Positions 28,831 to 41,935 of a stretch of DNA of 64,000 nucleotides are shown here, one piece after another (positions within the stretch are counted from its first letter, which is position 1; each line of letters begins with the position of its first letter). Location of the stretch: NCBI GenBank assembly GCA_013398015.1, contig VZRR01009823.1:434001-498000 (forward strand). The letters are read 5' to 3'. Both the position numbers and the translations under genes were made by a program. The notes under the pieces were generated by a model that did not search any database, was not told where the DNA came from, and saw nothing but the letters and a program-made list of their open reading frames with translations. The DNA comes from Oreocharis arfaki. Taxonomy: Eukaryota > Chordata > Aves > Passeriformes > Paramythiidae.

Positions 28831-31800
28831 TTGTACACAGATTACTATTGGAAAAAGAAAGGAGAGAAATGGCAATAAGGAAGAGTGTGAAAAAAATACT
28901 GACACCTGAAAACAAAAAATATCAAAAAATTGCAGAGGTACCTCCCCCAAATTAAGCATGATGCGGTCTTTGGATAGATATTAAATGTTATTTCATGTGA
29001 AGAAAAACATTTCTATAAGATTTATAGTTCATGGACCTCAGAGATCAATTGTTTTACCCATTAGATCTATGTTATTTAAGTCTATGTGTGCATTTAGGTG
29101 AGGATTTCTCCATGTGTATCAGAACATCAGGACACGATGAGAGATGACCTCTTGATGGGTGTGGACATTTCTGGGATTTTGACTGAGGCTCAAGTTGGTT
29201 GCTTACATTTTTAGATGAGTGTTTGCTGACAGCAGCACATCAAAAAACCCCTGCTTGGTCTTTACAGGTGCAGTGAGATCTATTTCCTCACTCGTGACGT
29301 AAGGAGCTACACCGAGACAGACAAACTGATAATTAAATGTAATAGTCTCTTTACAGGAAGGAAACTCTTCAAAACGCCTATAGCTCTTGCTATAGACAAA
29401 TCAGCTCCCCCAGTTTCGGCACAGCTAAACCCCTGCTGGAGGCAGGTCGCTGATGTTTTAGATGTCACGTTTCAAACTGTGCCGAGAGCGCTGTTAATTT
29501 GAAGCGGTGCTCAAAGCAGAGGCAGCAGTCAAGGACCATCAGCATTCCCAGAGTTAGAGCCACCTGCCTCTTTGTTACAGGAACACAGAGGATGATCACG
29601 CCTAAGAATGCACCACGAAGGCACAAGGAGGAAGATGCTTAGGAATACACTGGCTTCAAAAGCCATATCTTTCCTGTTATCTGTGAAAAGCCCGACTGAC
29701 TGGATGAGCAGGTATTCCCCAAACTGCTACAGAACCTAGGGAATACAGGGGGTGAGAGTGGGACTCAGGTATGGATGTTCTCCACCAGAAGAAATGTTCT
29801 TCAGGGAGAAAACCTCCTGGAGCAGTTTTGTGCATTCCTACCATCCCAGGATTACCATAAAGCAACTAAAAATTCTGCATTGTATCTCTCTGTAAAAATT
29901 GTATCTCTTTCTCCTTCTCTTCAGTGGTGTCAGGCTCTTGCTCCAAGATTTGATACAAAATTATCATTTCTACCCAAACCAGTCATTACAGTAATATTTG
30001 TCATTCATCCAATCCATGGCACAATCTGTAGCTAGAGCCTAGAATCACATTTACCACCATATACCAAATTGTTCAGCTCAACAGTGTTAAATGGAAACAA
30101 CGACACATCCACGTATAAGATAATTATACCAATACTAAAGGAACAGAGAGAAATCCCTGGAATGCTTTTCCCTTGTTCCCCACCCCCTCCAAAAAACCCC
30201 TCATAAAAGTTGTCATCTTAGTCCTATGGGGACTCCACATCTCCAATTTACTTTTTAAAGCCAGAGAAGGGTACTAACAGCAATTAGGAGTGGGAAATCA
30301 ATAAGAGCCTAATACAGAACAGTTTTAATAGCATGACATAACAACTTCATCTATTTTTCAAGTAATAGTGCTGAAAGAAAAAGCTCCCGTGGGCTTGGCT
30401 AGTTTTTGACAGCCTGTTTAGCTGCCAGGAAGCTTGGGGCCCAGCAGGATCCATAACGGATCCACGGAACAGGTTGTAACTACATCCAGTTTTTTCAGTA
30501 GCTACACTTGTTCTATTTCTTGTACATACAGTAATAATTCCTATGCTTTTCTCCCATACACTAACACAGCATGGAAAATCCATATGTGGATCTATCAGAA
30601 ACAAGGATCACGGAACAAAGCTTTTGACAGCCTAGCTCATACTACAGATTGAGAGTGTGAAGAGGGTAGTAACTGGTCAGGGAGATTAGCACTGATGACA
30701 GGTTCTCTATACCTGCTTACAGAGGGAGAAGGGGAAGAGCTTTGAAAAGCCCTGTACTTTCACAACCCTGCAGGTGTGGAACTAGGGTGATTCAGATGCA
30801 CTTACACAGTGTAGTACACTATGTTTAAGAAGGGTGTGTAAAATCTGGAACATATTTTTCAACATCGGTTAAGAAGTTTCATATCATCAGGACATTGCTT
30901 ACTGGAAACTGTGCTGGGGACTGTAAGACTGACCTGTGCAGATCAGGGAGAGTACTGAAGTCACCCCAGGTAAGAACGTAGCTTCCAACACCATCCAAAC
31001 AGATCATACCCAGAGAGAATACATCACCCTGGAATACAAGCTCACAATCTGCTCTGAGAGATTAGTCCCAGAAGACCAAAAATCTCTTCTAACTCCTCAA
31101 ATGTCGGTGGTCCTCCCTTAAGCTCATGCAAAAGAAGAGTAAATGTTTAGGGAACATCATGCAAAGATCACAGATAGAATGGGAGATGCACATTCCAGAA
31201 CACTCCAGGTGTAGCTGAGAGGGACAGTTAAGAGTTTGAGCTTCCATTTATGCTTGCAGATAAAATTTGATTTGAATACTTTAGAGAGCAAGCAAATCAC
31301 ACATTTATTTTTTTAAAAAAAATTTGATGACAACACCAGGGAGGCCCTTTTGACTCTCAGAGGAATAGCACATGTGTTTGCTGAAAAACTGTATATTTGT
31401 AACTTGTTGGAATTCTTTCCATGTCCTGAAACATTCATTTTTACACTATACTGCCACTTTGAAAAATTCTCAGAGATTTCCTACCTATCCGTAATAGGAG
31501 TTTCTATAAGAAAGCTGAGTATCCAAATTAGGAAACACATCAAAAGCTACTTTTACATGTTCATACATGAGAAATTACCTCACTTGACTGAAATAGTATT
31601 TAAATTGTACTTTCTCCAAAGAGATCACAAGGGGTAGAGAATAGTAATCATTGTTGTACAATCACAGGGCACCAAACTGATTTAGTGTGGCTATTATTTT
31701 ACTACTTGTTAAGGATTCCTTAAGAGTCCGGAACAACCGGCAGTAAGAGAAAGGAGACTCATTTTATCGTGTAAGACTTTTCATCATGATCAGATGCTTC

Positions 31801-32619
31801 AGCGAATCCAACACAGGGCCTCAGACCACGTCAGAGCTGAGGTGACCTTTATGAGCAAATCACTGTTAAATAACACCCATCAAGACAAACTTGTTCAACA
31901 TTTTGGGGACTGTCAGAGGTAAGAGCAGTAGAGGTAACTCCCTACAGCCACACAGAGGAAGCCTGCTACTAATACTTGTGCATCTCTAACAATGGGCCAA
32001 GAAATTCCCACATGGCTGGGGTCACCTCCAAAATTGTTGTGGCGGATTTTAAGTCCCAAACTGCTTGAAAAAAGTGCAATGCAGGTCCAGATTTCAAGGC
32101 TTCCCTTCTCACTGCTTAGTCCCTGCTCTATGCTGGTTGCTGCTTTGCCAAACAACCGTTAAGAGTCCCACCAATAACAGAAATGTTGCCTCTCCCAGCC
32201 TCAGGATGCTTTTCGCCACAGCCTGGCATATTGTGTTTGAATGGGAGATCAAAAAAGGGACAGTATCCAGGCACTCATGAAGCTCAAGTGTCCTTGCAGC
32301 AGCTCAGTGTTTTTCCTGACAATGAACCCGGAAAAAGCTAATATAAAAGAACAAGCTTCTCCACAAACTTCTGCATTATACAGCTGTTCTGATTTCCTGC
32401 TTTGAAGAGGAAAACACATGGATATCAGGACACAGATCATTCGAGGACATCCTTTTGTACACTGTGCTAACGCAAGCACAAACACCGCAATGGCAACGTC
32501 TCTGCAAGGGCACCGGGGCTGCACTGGCAGAGCACGGGTAGCAGGCAGGGCAGGGAGCCCTGCTCGTACCTGTGAGGCAGCACGTGGGACACTGTGTCCC
32601 ACCTTGGGCTTTTTGTCAC

Positions 32620-33065
32620 CCAAGCGATACTGATAACTGGAGAGTGCTCAGGGAAGGGTCACTAAATAGTGAAGTACCTGCACCACACGGCATATGAGGG
32701 GAGGCACGGGGTCTGAGTGTGTTTAGCCCCAAGAAGAGAAGGTTTGGGAGAGGAATCCAATCGTCATAATCAAACATCTAAAGACCAATTACATGTAAAA
32801 CAGAGACACTTCTTAGAGGTAGCAGTGCAAGGGCAAGAAGCAATGGTCACAGGTTGCGGCAGAAGAAATCACGAGCGGATATAGAACAAAAACAATTCAG
32901 TGTAAGTGCTCAAGTCCTGAAATAGGTTGCCTAGAAAGACAGAAATCTATGATCCTAGAGGTTTTCAAAATCTGACTGGACAAGGCCCTGAGCAATCGAT
33001 CTAGTTTTGAAGGCAGCCCTGCCCTTCACAGTCTCTGGAGGCCCACTTCAAACTAAATCATGTAA
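32620..33065 (+). repeat. CR1 LINE 3'-region fragment
   Basis: Diverged CR1 text in order: 'ggagagtgctcagggaagg', 'aagagaaggtttgggaga', 'agtgcaagggcaagaagca', 'aataggttgcctagaaag', 'tgactggacaaggccctga' and 'atctagttttgaaggcag'. The frame is broken. It is an old insertion in the SLC5A1-YWHAH interval. Confidence 0.8.
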
Positions 33066-33609
33066 TCTGGAGATCTCTGACGTGTTTCCTTTTCTTTAAG
33101 TCTTCCCTGCTGCACAAGGCTATTTGACAAGCTCATCTCTGCACTCAGGTCTACTGTCACAGGCTCACAAGTCAGAGTTTTGACGCACGTTCTCACTATT
33201 ACACCTCGGAAAAAGTCAATAGTGTCATATACTCATTTTTTACTAATCACTCACTGCCAAATCCTTGAGGCTTTTTTCAGGCAAAGTCCCATAAAACCCT
33301 GGAGAAAGCAGAGTGTACCTCGGTGCCACACTTCATTGTGACTAACCTGAGCAGAAACTGCGTGTGAGCTGACTGAAACCACACCAGGGCTGTGGGGGCA
33401 AAGTCTGGGAGCTCCTAATCACCATCTGGTTCCTGCACAGGTCTCTCCAGAGCTCCAGGAGAGGTGCCCAAATGAAGTTTGGACAAAGCTGGCAATGGAC
33501 TTCATCAACTGACTGTAACTGATTTGTTACACTTGATTGTTGATGCATGACTTTGTGACTGAGGCTACATATTGCAGAGATTCATCAGCCTCACCCCATT
33601 ACAGGAAAT

Positions 33610-33678
33610 TCTGAAGGTCCCATTGGTAGTAATTTAATAAACAAGATTTTCTTGGATTTTAAGAAAACCCCCAGGCTG
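33610..33678 (+). repeat. 69-bp inverted duplication, left copy
   Basis: Exact reverse complement of 37587-37655 over 69 bp, with identity ending abruptly on both sides. The plus-strand frame translates to SEGPIGSNLINKIFLDFKK plus TPRL and stays open to a TGA at 33796. An AG splice-acceptor-like site lies at 33602-33603. Identity and function are unknown. Confidence 0.9.
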
Positions 33679-34149
33679 AAACTTTTTTCAGACAGCAATG
33701 TTAATTCTGCTCTCAAACACAGAAATGATGGTTCAAAATCAGTGGAATGGCTGAGAATAAAGAGCAGTAATGACCCTGACTTCCCTTTGGCTTCTTGATC
33801 CTAAAGCTGAACACGTATGACTTCAAGGTGTCGACAGTAACTCAGGCCAGCCTTGGGATCCTGACTGTCTGTGGTCCTGGACAGCACTTCAGAGTGGCAA
33901 CTAACAGTTTAGACCAGACAAAAATTGAGCCACATTCACTTTACTCCTCATGTTTTTGCAAGAAATATTTCCTAGAATACAAGTACAGTGGATTTTTGGC
34001 ACAGAGCACCTGTGTAGCCACAGTGGATTCTTCACAAGAAGTTTCTAAGCACTTTGCAGTATTAGTATGAAAAAAAATTAAGGATCCAATTTAATTCCTA
34101 AAAAGAGAAGGATGAAGAGGAAGAATAGAGCTTCTAGATTTTAAGAACA

Positions 34150-34285
34150 AATTGAGAGTGACTAAAAGAAAAAAAAACAAAAAAACCCCCAAAACCCAAA
34201 CAACAACAAAAAACAAAAACAAACAAAAACAAACAAAAACAAAAAATACTAACAAAAAACAAAAAACAAAAAAACAGGCAGACAA
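34150..34285. repeat. A-rich (CAAAA)n-type low-complexity tract
   Basis: About 135 bp made almost only of A with spaced C (AAAAC, AAACA, CCCCC). It could be a degenerated microsatellite or an expanded retroposon tail. Confidence 0.85.
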
Positions 34286-36399
34286 AAAAAAGCTAACCAC
34301 CATTCATGTTAGACTCATTGTGAGTTAGCTAATTATAACAGAATACACATACTAAACCCAGAGAAGCAAACATTAAAATAACTAAGATATTAAATCTGAG
34401 AACCAATAGAAAATACTTCAATTTCCTTTCCCACTCCTAATTTTTATTTTCATATTCCCAATAGACCTGTCGGAAAATGCAGGCCTGACCTTTCCTTGCT
34501 TAGCAAAGACTTGTCTTCAATGTGATTGAAAACCTACAGTAACAGGAGTGGGGTAAACAGGTGCTCAGTGGCTTACAAACACAAGAGATGAAAACATACC
34601 CAGTCCTGCACTCTCATTACTCCAGCCGTACTTCGAGCTCAGTGAATTGCAATCTCTCATTTCCCCGCCTCATTCCCAATTATGTCATACCCATTAGCTG
34701 GAGACTGCAAGGCTGTTTCGTGGAGATTTCACGGCACTAATGGAGAAAGTAGATGTTAATAGCTAAAATTTCGGTTTTATGAACTGTATTCCTAGGGTTT
34801 AATGGCTTATGTTTCCTTGGCAACAAACACATCATGTGCTTTTGAATAAGGTTTGTACACGAGCTGTGTACAGGACCATGCCAGAGATCCCTGCTGATAA
34901 GGTTTCTAAAACAACAATTCAGAAGAATGGATCTACCCTTTGACAAAGCAAAGACCACACTGGCAGAAGAGCAAGAGCCTTCCCTAGTCTTTATAAAAGT
35001 GCTCCAACTGCAGTTTCCTGCTTCTAGTATCTAAGTCCTTATTCATGCAAAGACCATCTTCACTTAACTTTACATCAGTAAATTTCATTAACTCCCTGGT
35101 TATCCACTTAAATATTCTACAATTTTAAAAAAAAGCAGAATGATATTCCAGGAATCAAATTTGTCCAGTAAGGCTGCACTGTGGTATCTCTAGAAGAAAC
35201 CTTGGAGAAAAAACAAGTTACTTATTTTATTTCATGTTTTCCTATGGAACAGCTTGTTACAGGAAATAGGCTGCAATCTATTACAGAACTTCAACATGCT
35301 CTGTGATCCACAAGAGGGTATCTACAGAAAAAAATCCTAAACTACACAAACTATACTGGGGAAAAAACAGACTTGTGATGAATATGCACGGGCACAGCTA
35401 ACTCCTGTGGCTGAAGTCAGCAGAGATCATCACAGTTCCACTCTTGAGCACCTCTAACATTCTGTTTCACAGCAAATATAAAAGCTCCATGTACAAGTCT
35501 GGAAAAGTTTAGTGATAGAACATGAAGACTTTTTTTTTTTGTATCACGTCCATGAAAGCAAGTACCATACTTAACACCATATAAATCTTGGCTGGCTCCA
35601 ACCTTCCTAACACTATGAAAACAGCAAAGGTAAAAGGGGGTGGGACACTGAACCTCTAACACAAAGTGCCAGGTAATTAATTGTTTATATTCTTGGGCTG
35701 TCATTCACATAACAGCTGATGAAAGTAGTAGAGTACAACCATGGGATCCATAAGTACCTTAAAACATTTACTAACCAGTAATCCAGGCAGTGCTCAGAGT
35801 TAAGGGAGGCTGACATCCATTGGCATCAGGACCAAAAAAAAGAGGAAAGTTACAATCAGCGCTCATCTGTTTGGCTTATTTATTAAAGCAATCAGAAACT
35901 TAGAAAGAAACAAATCCAAACGTGGAAAAAGAGTGTTCTATTGTTGCATCTGAACCAAGAAACACAAGGAAAGGATTATCAAACATGTGGAAACGAGATC
36001 AAATAGATAGGGAGAAAAAGAGAAGGTGGAAGGAGCACCAAAATTTAGAGTGGAACAGTTAGTATGAGAGACATCTTGCAAATCAGACTGAACAGAATTG
36101 ATATAAATAGATAAGGTCTGCACTGAACCAGTACAGGTAGCACAGGGAAGGAAAGAAGACAGCAAAACTGTTACATCAGGCAAGCTTGTGTAGGCAGAGA
36201 ACACTGTCTCGTTTCTCTCCCATCACACTGGGCTCAATCAGTGTATCAGGACTCTCCAACTGCTTCTGCACCAAGCTGAGCATCACCAAACATTTAGAAT
36301 TTTAAAACAAAACTGCCTCTGTTTGCTGCTTCACAAGAGGGAACAGAATGACACTGAAAACCGACCTTGACACCGCACAACAGAGCAGCCCCAGCCTGC

Positions 36400-36541
36400 G
36401 CCAACCCTGCCAGAGCTCAAGAAGCATTTGGAGAACACACTCAGGCACATGGTGGGATTCTTGGGGTGTCCTGTGCAGGGCCAGGGCTTTGAATCGATGA
36501 TCCTTGTGGGTCCATTCCAGCTCAGGATATTCTATAATCCC
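36400..36541 (+). repeat. CR1 LINE 3'-terminal fragment
   Basis: Contains the very typical CR1 ending: 'cactcaggcacatggtggga', 'ttggggtgtcctgtgcag', 'tcgatgatccttgtgggt' and 'ccagctcaggatattctat'. This is the best preserved CR1 copy in the window and includes the 3' terminus. Confidence 0.88.
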
Positions 36542-37586
36542 AAAAGTGCAGGGAAGACAACTTCTATGAAGCTCGCAAATGGGTACATCAGCCACGGTTT
36601 CACCTGTGAATGTTGCTGACATCACTCAACCACTGGAAATAAATCAATATTCCCAGTTTAACAAAGCATCCAAGGCATACCAACTTTCTGCTTCACAACA
36701 GAATTGCTCTCTGCCCCATCAATGACACAAAGGATGAGGCAGTCACGAACCACCAGGTGCTACGCCATTCTCCAGGAACTGAAAAGTAAATTGATTTCCG
36801 TGACTCAACTGCTCAAATCAATACTCACCCTCCTGCTCCTCCTGTACACACACACAGACACTTTTCTTCCTTTAAAATAAACAATATTATCTCCAAAGTT
36901 AAGGAGCATTACTGTGTTTAATGTGGTATAAATACATTTTCATGTAAATATTTCTATTACTTTATCCAATGAAACATTTGTCATCAGTTCTTGTGACTCT
37001 GATCACGGACAGCTGGGGTGACAATTTTGCATTCACGCTCTTCACCTGCTAGGGAACTGGTTCTGAAATTTTATGCCAGTTTATGCCAATTTATGATTTG
37101 AATCACATCCATCAACCCAACATCCCAACATCTCTGTGTTTACAATCCTACATGAAGGACATAAAACATAATTTCCCTGGCACATGGCACTGTCCGAAGC
37201 TATGACATAATGCAAAAAGCAATTAAGGCCTCTTTAAGTAGATTCTTAGTGAAAATTAAAAACTGACAATTGGCTAAATAATCAATTGTTAATAACTCTT
37301 TGAGAAAACAGTTTGAAGCACCAAGAGCAAATGCATCCATTAACAAGGAGAGTAAGTAGCTTCATCTAAGTTCATAGGTAGTAAAAATAGATTAAAGCCC
37401 CCCTGTGCAGAGACTTGCAGGTGAGTAGTTACAGCCTGCTAAGGTATGTGAGCCATAAAGATACTGACAGCCAAAACACTCTGAGGATGAAAGCACACAC
37501 ATCAGCAATGGAATGTGCTCCTTCATGGGCACTCAGGGAAAAGCACTTCTTTTGCCTTTATTTGCATATATAACACGATGGATGGA

Positions 37587-37655
37587 CAGCCTGGGGGTTT
37601 TCTTAAAATCCAAGAAAATCTTGTTTATTAAATTACTACCAATGGGACCTTCAGA
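37587..37655 (-). repeat. 69-bp inverted duplication, right copy
   Basis: Exact reverse complement of 33610-33678. On the minus strand it gives the same 23-residue frame. Here it is preceded by an acceptor-like TTTGCAG (37666-37672) and is open to a stop at 37533-37535. The flanks differ from the left copy at once, and no target-site duplication is seen. Confidence 0.9.
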
Positions 37656-38409
37656 TATTGTTGCCCTGCAAATGAAGTAACAACACAAGGAAAACAATAA
37701 GTGCCTAAAGTTTTGCTGCTGGGCTCCATATGATTTTTTAAACTGCACATCCAGCTCAATTAATCTTACTCAAAGATAGCTTCTGATGGCTGCTAAGGTA
37801 AACAGTATCTATTTGTCCACACAAATTATGGATTTTGGACATAGACTGTAGTGTTCCTACCGTTCACAAATTTGTTTCCCACATTTTCAACACCCACAGC
37901 AGAATATATGCTGCCTAGAAGTACTGAGCTGTTTATTTTCAAAAAGGCACAAACCCACACACATATAGAATCAATTTACTTACAAAACATATAGCGTCAT
38001 CAGTGAAAGACACTTTGAATTATTTTTCCTTAGCAGTAGAAGAACAACAAAAGCAAATCTAAAGGCTATATTTCCTACCACTCTCATCATTTTAAAAACA
38101 TCCAGCCCCTAAAATCCATCCCCGTGTTTGGTGTTTGACCATGGTTCCAACTCTCTGCCTTAAAGCAAAGGGTAGTTGGTGTGGTCCCTGCACAGGGAAG
38201 TCCAATGCCCAAGTGACACCCACCCTGTGGAGCCCAGGGATTTCAAGGAGATGAAGCTGATGTGTTCCATGGGGCTGGCTGTTGAAGACCATGTCAAACT
38301 TTCACGTGCACAATATAAGATGCTTATCAAGTGAAATAATGATCACAAAGGGCACAGAACTGCAGAGATTGCAGGTAGGCAGGGGCAAGGTGCTCTGACT
38401 TTATTGTTT

Positions 38410-38720
38410 ATTGCCCTTTTTCTTGTTTATTGAATTCATACATTTAAATAAAATAAATTGGAAAATGCAATAAAATAAATAAATAAAATTATATTAAAAT
38501 AAATATAAATAAACATCTCAGTATGTAATCTTCATATAGGATTATACCACACATAAGGACCTATATAGTTTGTATGAATTCCTCTAAAATTATCCTTAAC
38601 TAGTACATCTAATCTTATATAAAAGCTTATAAATTTTATATATACTTTATAATTTACTTTGTATCTAATTTTATATTTATAAATTTATTATATATACCAT
38701 AAAAGAATGTTGTATTTATT
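38410..38720. repeat. AT-rich low-complexity block
   Basis: Over 300 bp dominated by AAATAAA, TATAAATTT and similar words (for example 'aataaataaataaaatta'). Many TTTATT/AATAAA words occur on both strands. Confidence 0.8.
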
Positions 38721-41523
38721 TGTAATGGCACTGTATCAAGTCTAAAGGTGTTCTGATATCACTACTCTTAACAACACTGTCAGAAACAACAAGTAACACA
38801 GAACAAACCCCATTTATTCTCTATAAATTTTATGGCTTGGGGTGGGGTTTTTTCATTTGCACACTTTTCCTACACAATGTAATAAGAATAAAAAAATAAT
38901 GCAAGGATAGAGTAACCATCTCATGCTGTTCTTTCAATAAATCAATGGATTTGCAGGAAAGAATGAGACAATAACTCGTTAATGAGAGAAAGGTGGGCTG
39001 GGAAGTACTGTTAGCTGGGCTACCGCGTCTCCAGACACAAGTTTTTTTCAAAGTTCTCAAGTTTATTGCAAAAAAAGTTAATTCCAAAATTCAAAAATAT
39101 GATTCAGGAGCACAGATTCTGATGTACTGTGGCAGTGTAAATAATACCGAGTGAACTTTCTAGTCCCAGCACTAAAATACATCCTGTCCCAATGGATATC
39201 TGCCCCCATCCTGCTTTGCCATGAAGTGGAAAGGGACAGTCCTACAACCTCTGCAGTCCCTTAGTGAAAGCACCAATTTGAGTCACAAGTCACAAAATCA
39301 CCCACTAGGAAGATGTTTGTACAATCTGTACTTTAACTTATATTACTACTGTGTAAGTTATTATATTTTAGAAGAGAACAAAAGAGTACTGGTTCCAGCT
39401 AAGCAAAGAGTTACATCTTTTAGACGTAACTAAAAGAGCACCTAAGTGATTTGTGTTAGCTGCTTAAAACCCCAGATGAACTGTTTTTGTTATAGTAACT
39501 AATGACCACTAAATCTTTGCTGGTTTAGTGAGAAAGATTTTATATCTCTGAGTACAGTACAGAGTGAATACTGTGCAAACAAAGTTCTCCAGCAGATGGA
39601 AGCATTAGTCAGCAAAAGTTGAACTCTCACAGGACCGTCTGTCCTGCAGCACCACAAACCACCTCCACTGCTACTCACAGAATTTCACCATGTAAAAACT
39701 CTAAGTGCTTCACAGTGGTGGAAAACAAATCTATAATTCTGTACCACCTGAGATCTCCAGGATTTCTAAAGCAGAGCATGCAATTATTATTTAAATATTT
39801 ACAGAAACCTGACATTGGTGAAAGTCCAGAGACAGGAAAAGCTGGAATATGAATCATAAACATGTGGATTTCAAGTAAAATTTACCAAAACCCCATAAGC
39901 TCTAACGACCTTTTCCCACACCTCCCTGACAGTTAAACAAACATAGCCTAATTTCTTGCTTTCTTTCTCATATTTTACCAATAAATGTCATCCAAACATA
40001 AATGTTTAAAATGTACTTAAATACAATAACTTCAAACTGCCAGGTGAAGTGCTGAAATAAAACAAACTCAAGTTCAGGGGTCATTCTGAAGCTCAGGTAA
40101 CAGAAAAAGTAACACAAGTGGCCATTAATAGTAGGATCAAATATCCCTTCAACTACAGATTCAGCAGCATCCCAAACTAGTAACTGCAAGGTTGTTCCAG
40201 TCCATTAAAGCCCAGAAAAGGCCATGATTACTGACACGTATTTTACAGTGATGCAAGTCCCTTGGCTCACCATTAACAGAACAGCCTGATTTGCAAACCC
40301 CACCATTTCATGTTGATTAACTAAACACTGTTATCAAACTAGAATTCAAGAATTTACACGCAGATCTGAAGCACAAGCAAGTGACTATTCATGTCTCACT
40401 TGATTGTTGGGAACACCTGAGCACTGACTGGCTGCTGCTTTCCCCCTCTATGAGCTGTTTTGTTCCTTGCCATCTGATTAAAATTAAATTAAGTTATTTC
40501 AGGTATGAAGCAAAACTTTCTTTTACATTTACTCTGGCACGAAGGCTGAGATTTCTTTGTTCAGTATGCTGAACAAATAAACAGTCAAACAGTATTTGTA
40601 AAGCATAGAGAGGGGAATCCAAGATAAACAAACATCAAAAAACCCCAACATCTACCCCCTTGCTTCCCCCCATACCTAAGTGGAAATTCTGTTCCCTGCC
40701 CAAAGAAGTTACGTTTCCTCTTCTGGATTTTCCTCCTGGTTCTGCCAGAACTGAGATGCTACTCCCAACATTTCTGGAGCCCCCGGATTTCAATCAATAG
40801 TTCATGTGCCCCAAAACTCCTCATTTACCTGGCCTGCCACCAGTCTACATAGCTTCTTTGACTGCATTCCTGTTTGGAGCTCCACAGTAATTGTAAGGAT
40901 TTTGATTTTCAGCTTGAAGATGACTGCACACAGCAGGGCCAAAGAAGGGCTCATTCCATGAATTTCAGTGGGAAGTTTGTAAATAGTTTCTAGTGAACTC
41001 CAGAGCATCTGCAGGGGTGCTGAGAGAAGAGACTTTATTCGAGGTGTGGAGACAGTCACACTTACACACGCATAAGTTGACTAATATGCCCTAGACATAT
41101 AATTCACTCAAATTGCAGAAAGTCTGGAAAAGCTTTTTTTGTAAAAAGTTATTTATTTATCCATAGAGCAATTGCCTATACGTTTATGTACATACACAAA
41201 TGCTGCCAGACGTACAGATCTGCACATCACAAAGAGTGCTAACCACTGTTTACATCCCCACATCCTTACATGAATCACATACACTCACTAAACTGGTTCT
41301 TGCGTACCTTTCTCATCTCTAATAGTTGCCTCCTACTTTTTATTTAGCCTCTGCTTCATCTTTCATACAGGACATTTCTGGGAACTGCTGGAATTATTAA
41401 AACAAGACACGTACATGTCAGCAGTAATGAAATAGAAATTGGGAAAGGTAGGAAAGATGCGGAAAACAAATTACAGAATGCACAAAGCCTTGTGTAGATG
41501 CAGCAAGCTCAGGCTATGACATT

Positions 41524-41553
41524 CACTGTTACTGCACCTCTGCAGTAACAGTG
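41524..41553. repeat. Perfect 13-bp hairpin with 4-nt loop
   Basis: Arms CACTGTTACTGCA (41524-41536) and TGCAGTAACAGTG (41541-41553) are exact reverse complements around CCTC. Confidence 0.92.
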
Positions 41554-41670
41554 CAGGGATAAATACTGGGCTGGGCTATTTATCTCAGAAGCCAAAGGAA
41601 CCAAACAGGAAAAATCAAAGAGCAACAGAAGCTACAATACCATCTTAAGCAGAAACACAGGACAACACAG

Positions 41671-41696
41671 CTTTTCTCCAATTTATTGGAGAAAAG
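41671..41696. repeat. Perfect 12-bp hairpin with 2-nt loop
   Basis: Arms CTTTTCTCCAAT (41671-41682) and ATTGGAGAAAAG (41685-41696) are exact reverse complements. It is followed at once by a 13-bp direct repeat. Confidence 0.92.
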
Positions 41697-41722
41697 TAAC
41701 GTTCAACAGTAACATTCAACAG
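41697..41722. repeat. 13-bp direct repeat, two copies
   Basis: TAACGTTCAACAG (41697-41709) and TAACATTCAACAG (41710-41722) differ by one base and lie head to tail. Confidence 0.88.
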
Positions 41723-41935
41723 CAGAAACAAGTGGGCAAGATCCCAGAGACCAATGGAAATGGCCCAGCAGGAGAACATTATAGGACATATAGCAATGGG
41801 GTCTTTGAGTCACAGGCAGCCCTCCCTGGAACATAAAAATATAAATAAAAGTCTCTTCTTTATTCCAGTTAATGGGAACATTTCCTGGCACCCGTCAGAT
41901 GATAAACCCTTTTCCCAGTTACCTCAGCCAACTCA

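Larger units (their letters stand above)
23891..32620. other. Intergenic region upstream of SLC5A1
   Basis: Non-coding and AT-rich. I find no coding exon, RNA gene or recognisable transposon. Noted items are a short ATT trinucleotide run near 27893-27909, a 33-bp tandem duplication near 28005-28075, and an A/C-rich low-complexity stretch at 28785-28830. Confidence 0.7.
33066..36399. other. Intergenic region between CR1 fragments
   Basis: No gene recognised. It contains the left copy of the 69-bp inverted duplication and an A-rich (CAAAA)-type tract, both listed separately, plus a T11 run near 35531. Confidence 0.7.
36542..41520. other. Intergenic region, AT-rich
   Basis: No coding exon recognised. 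It has the right copy of the 69-bp inverted duplication, a short 'tttatgcca' triplication near 37069-37100 and a strongly AT-rich block at 38410-38720. Confidence 0.7.

Noticed and set aside
34150..34285. Possible coding sequence on the minus strand (Phe/Val/Leu-rich frame)
   Set aside because: It is the translation of a T-rich simple repeat.
36302..36625. Open frames around 36.3-36.6 kb on both strands
   Set aside because: They are translations of the CR1 3' non-coding end.
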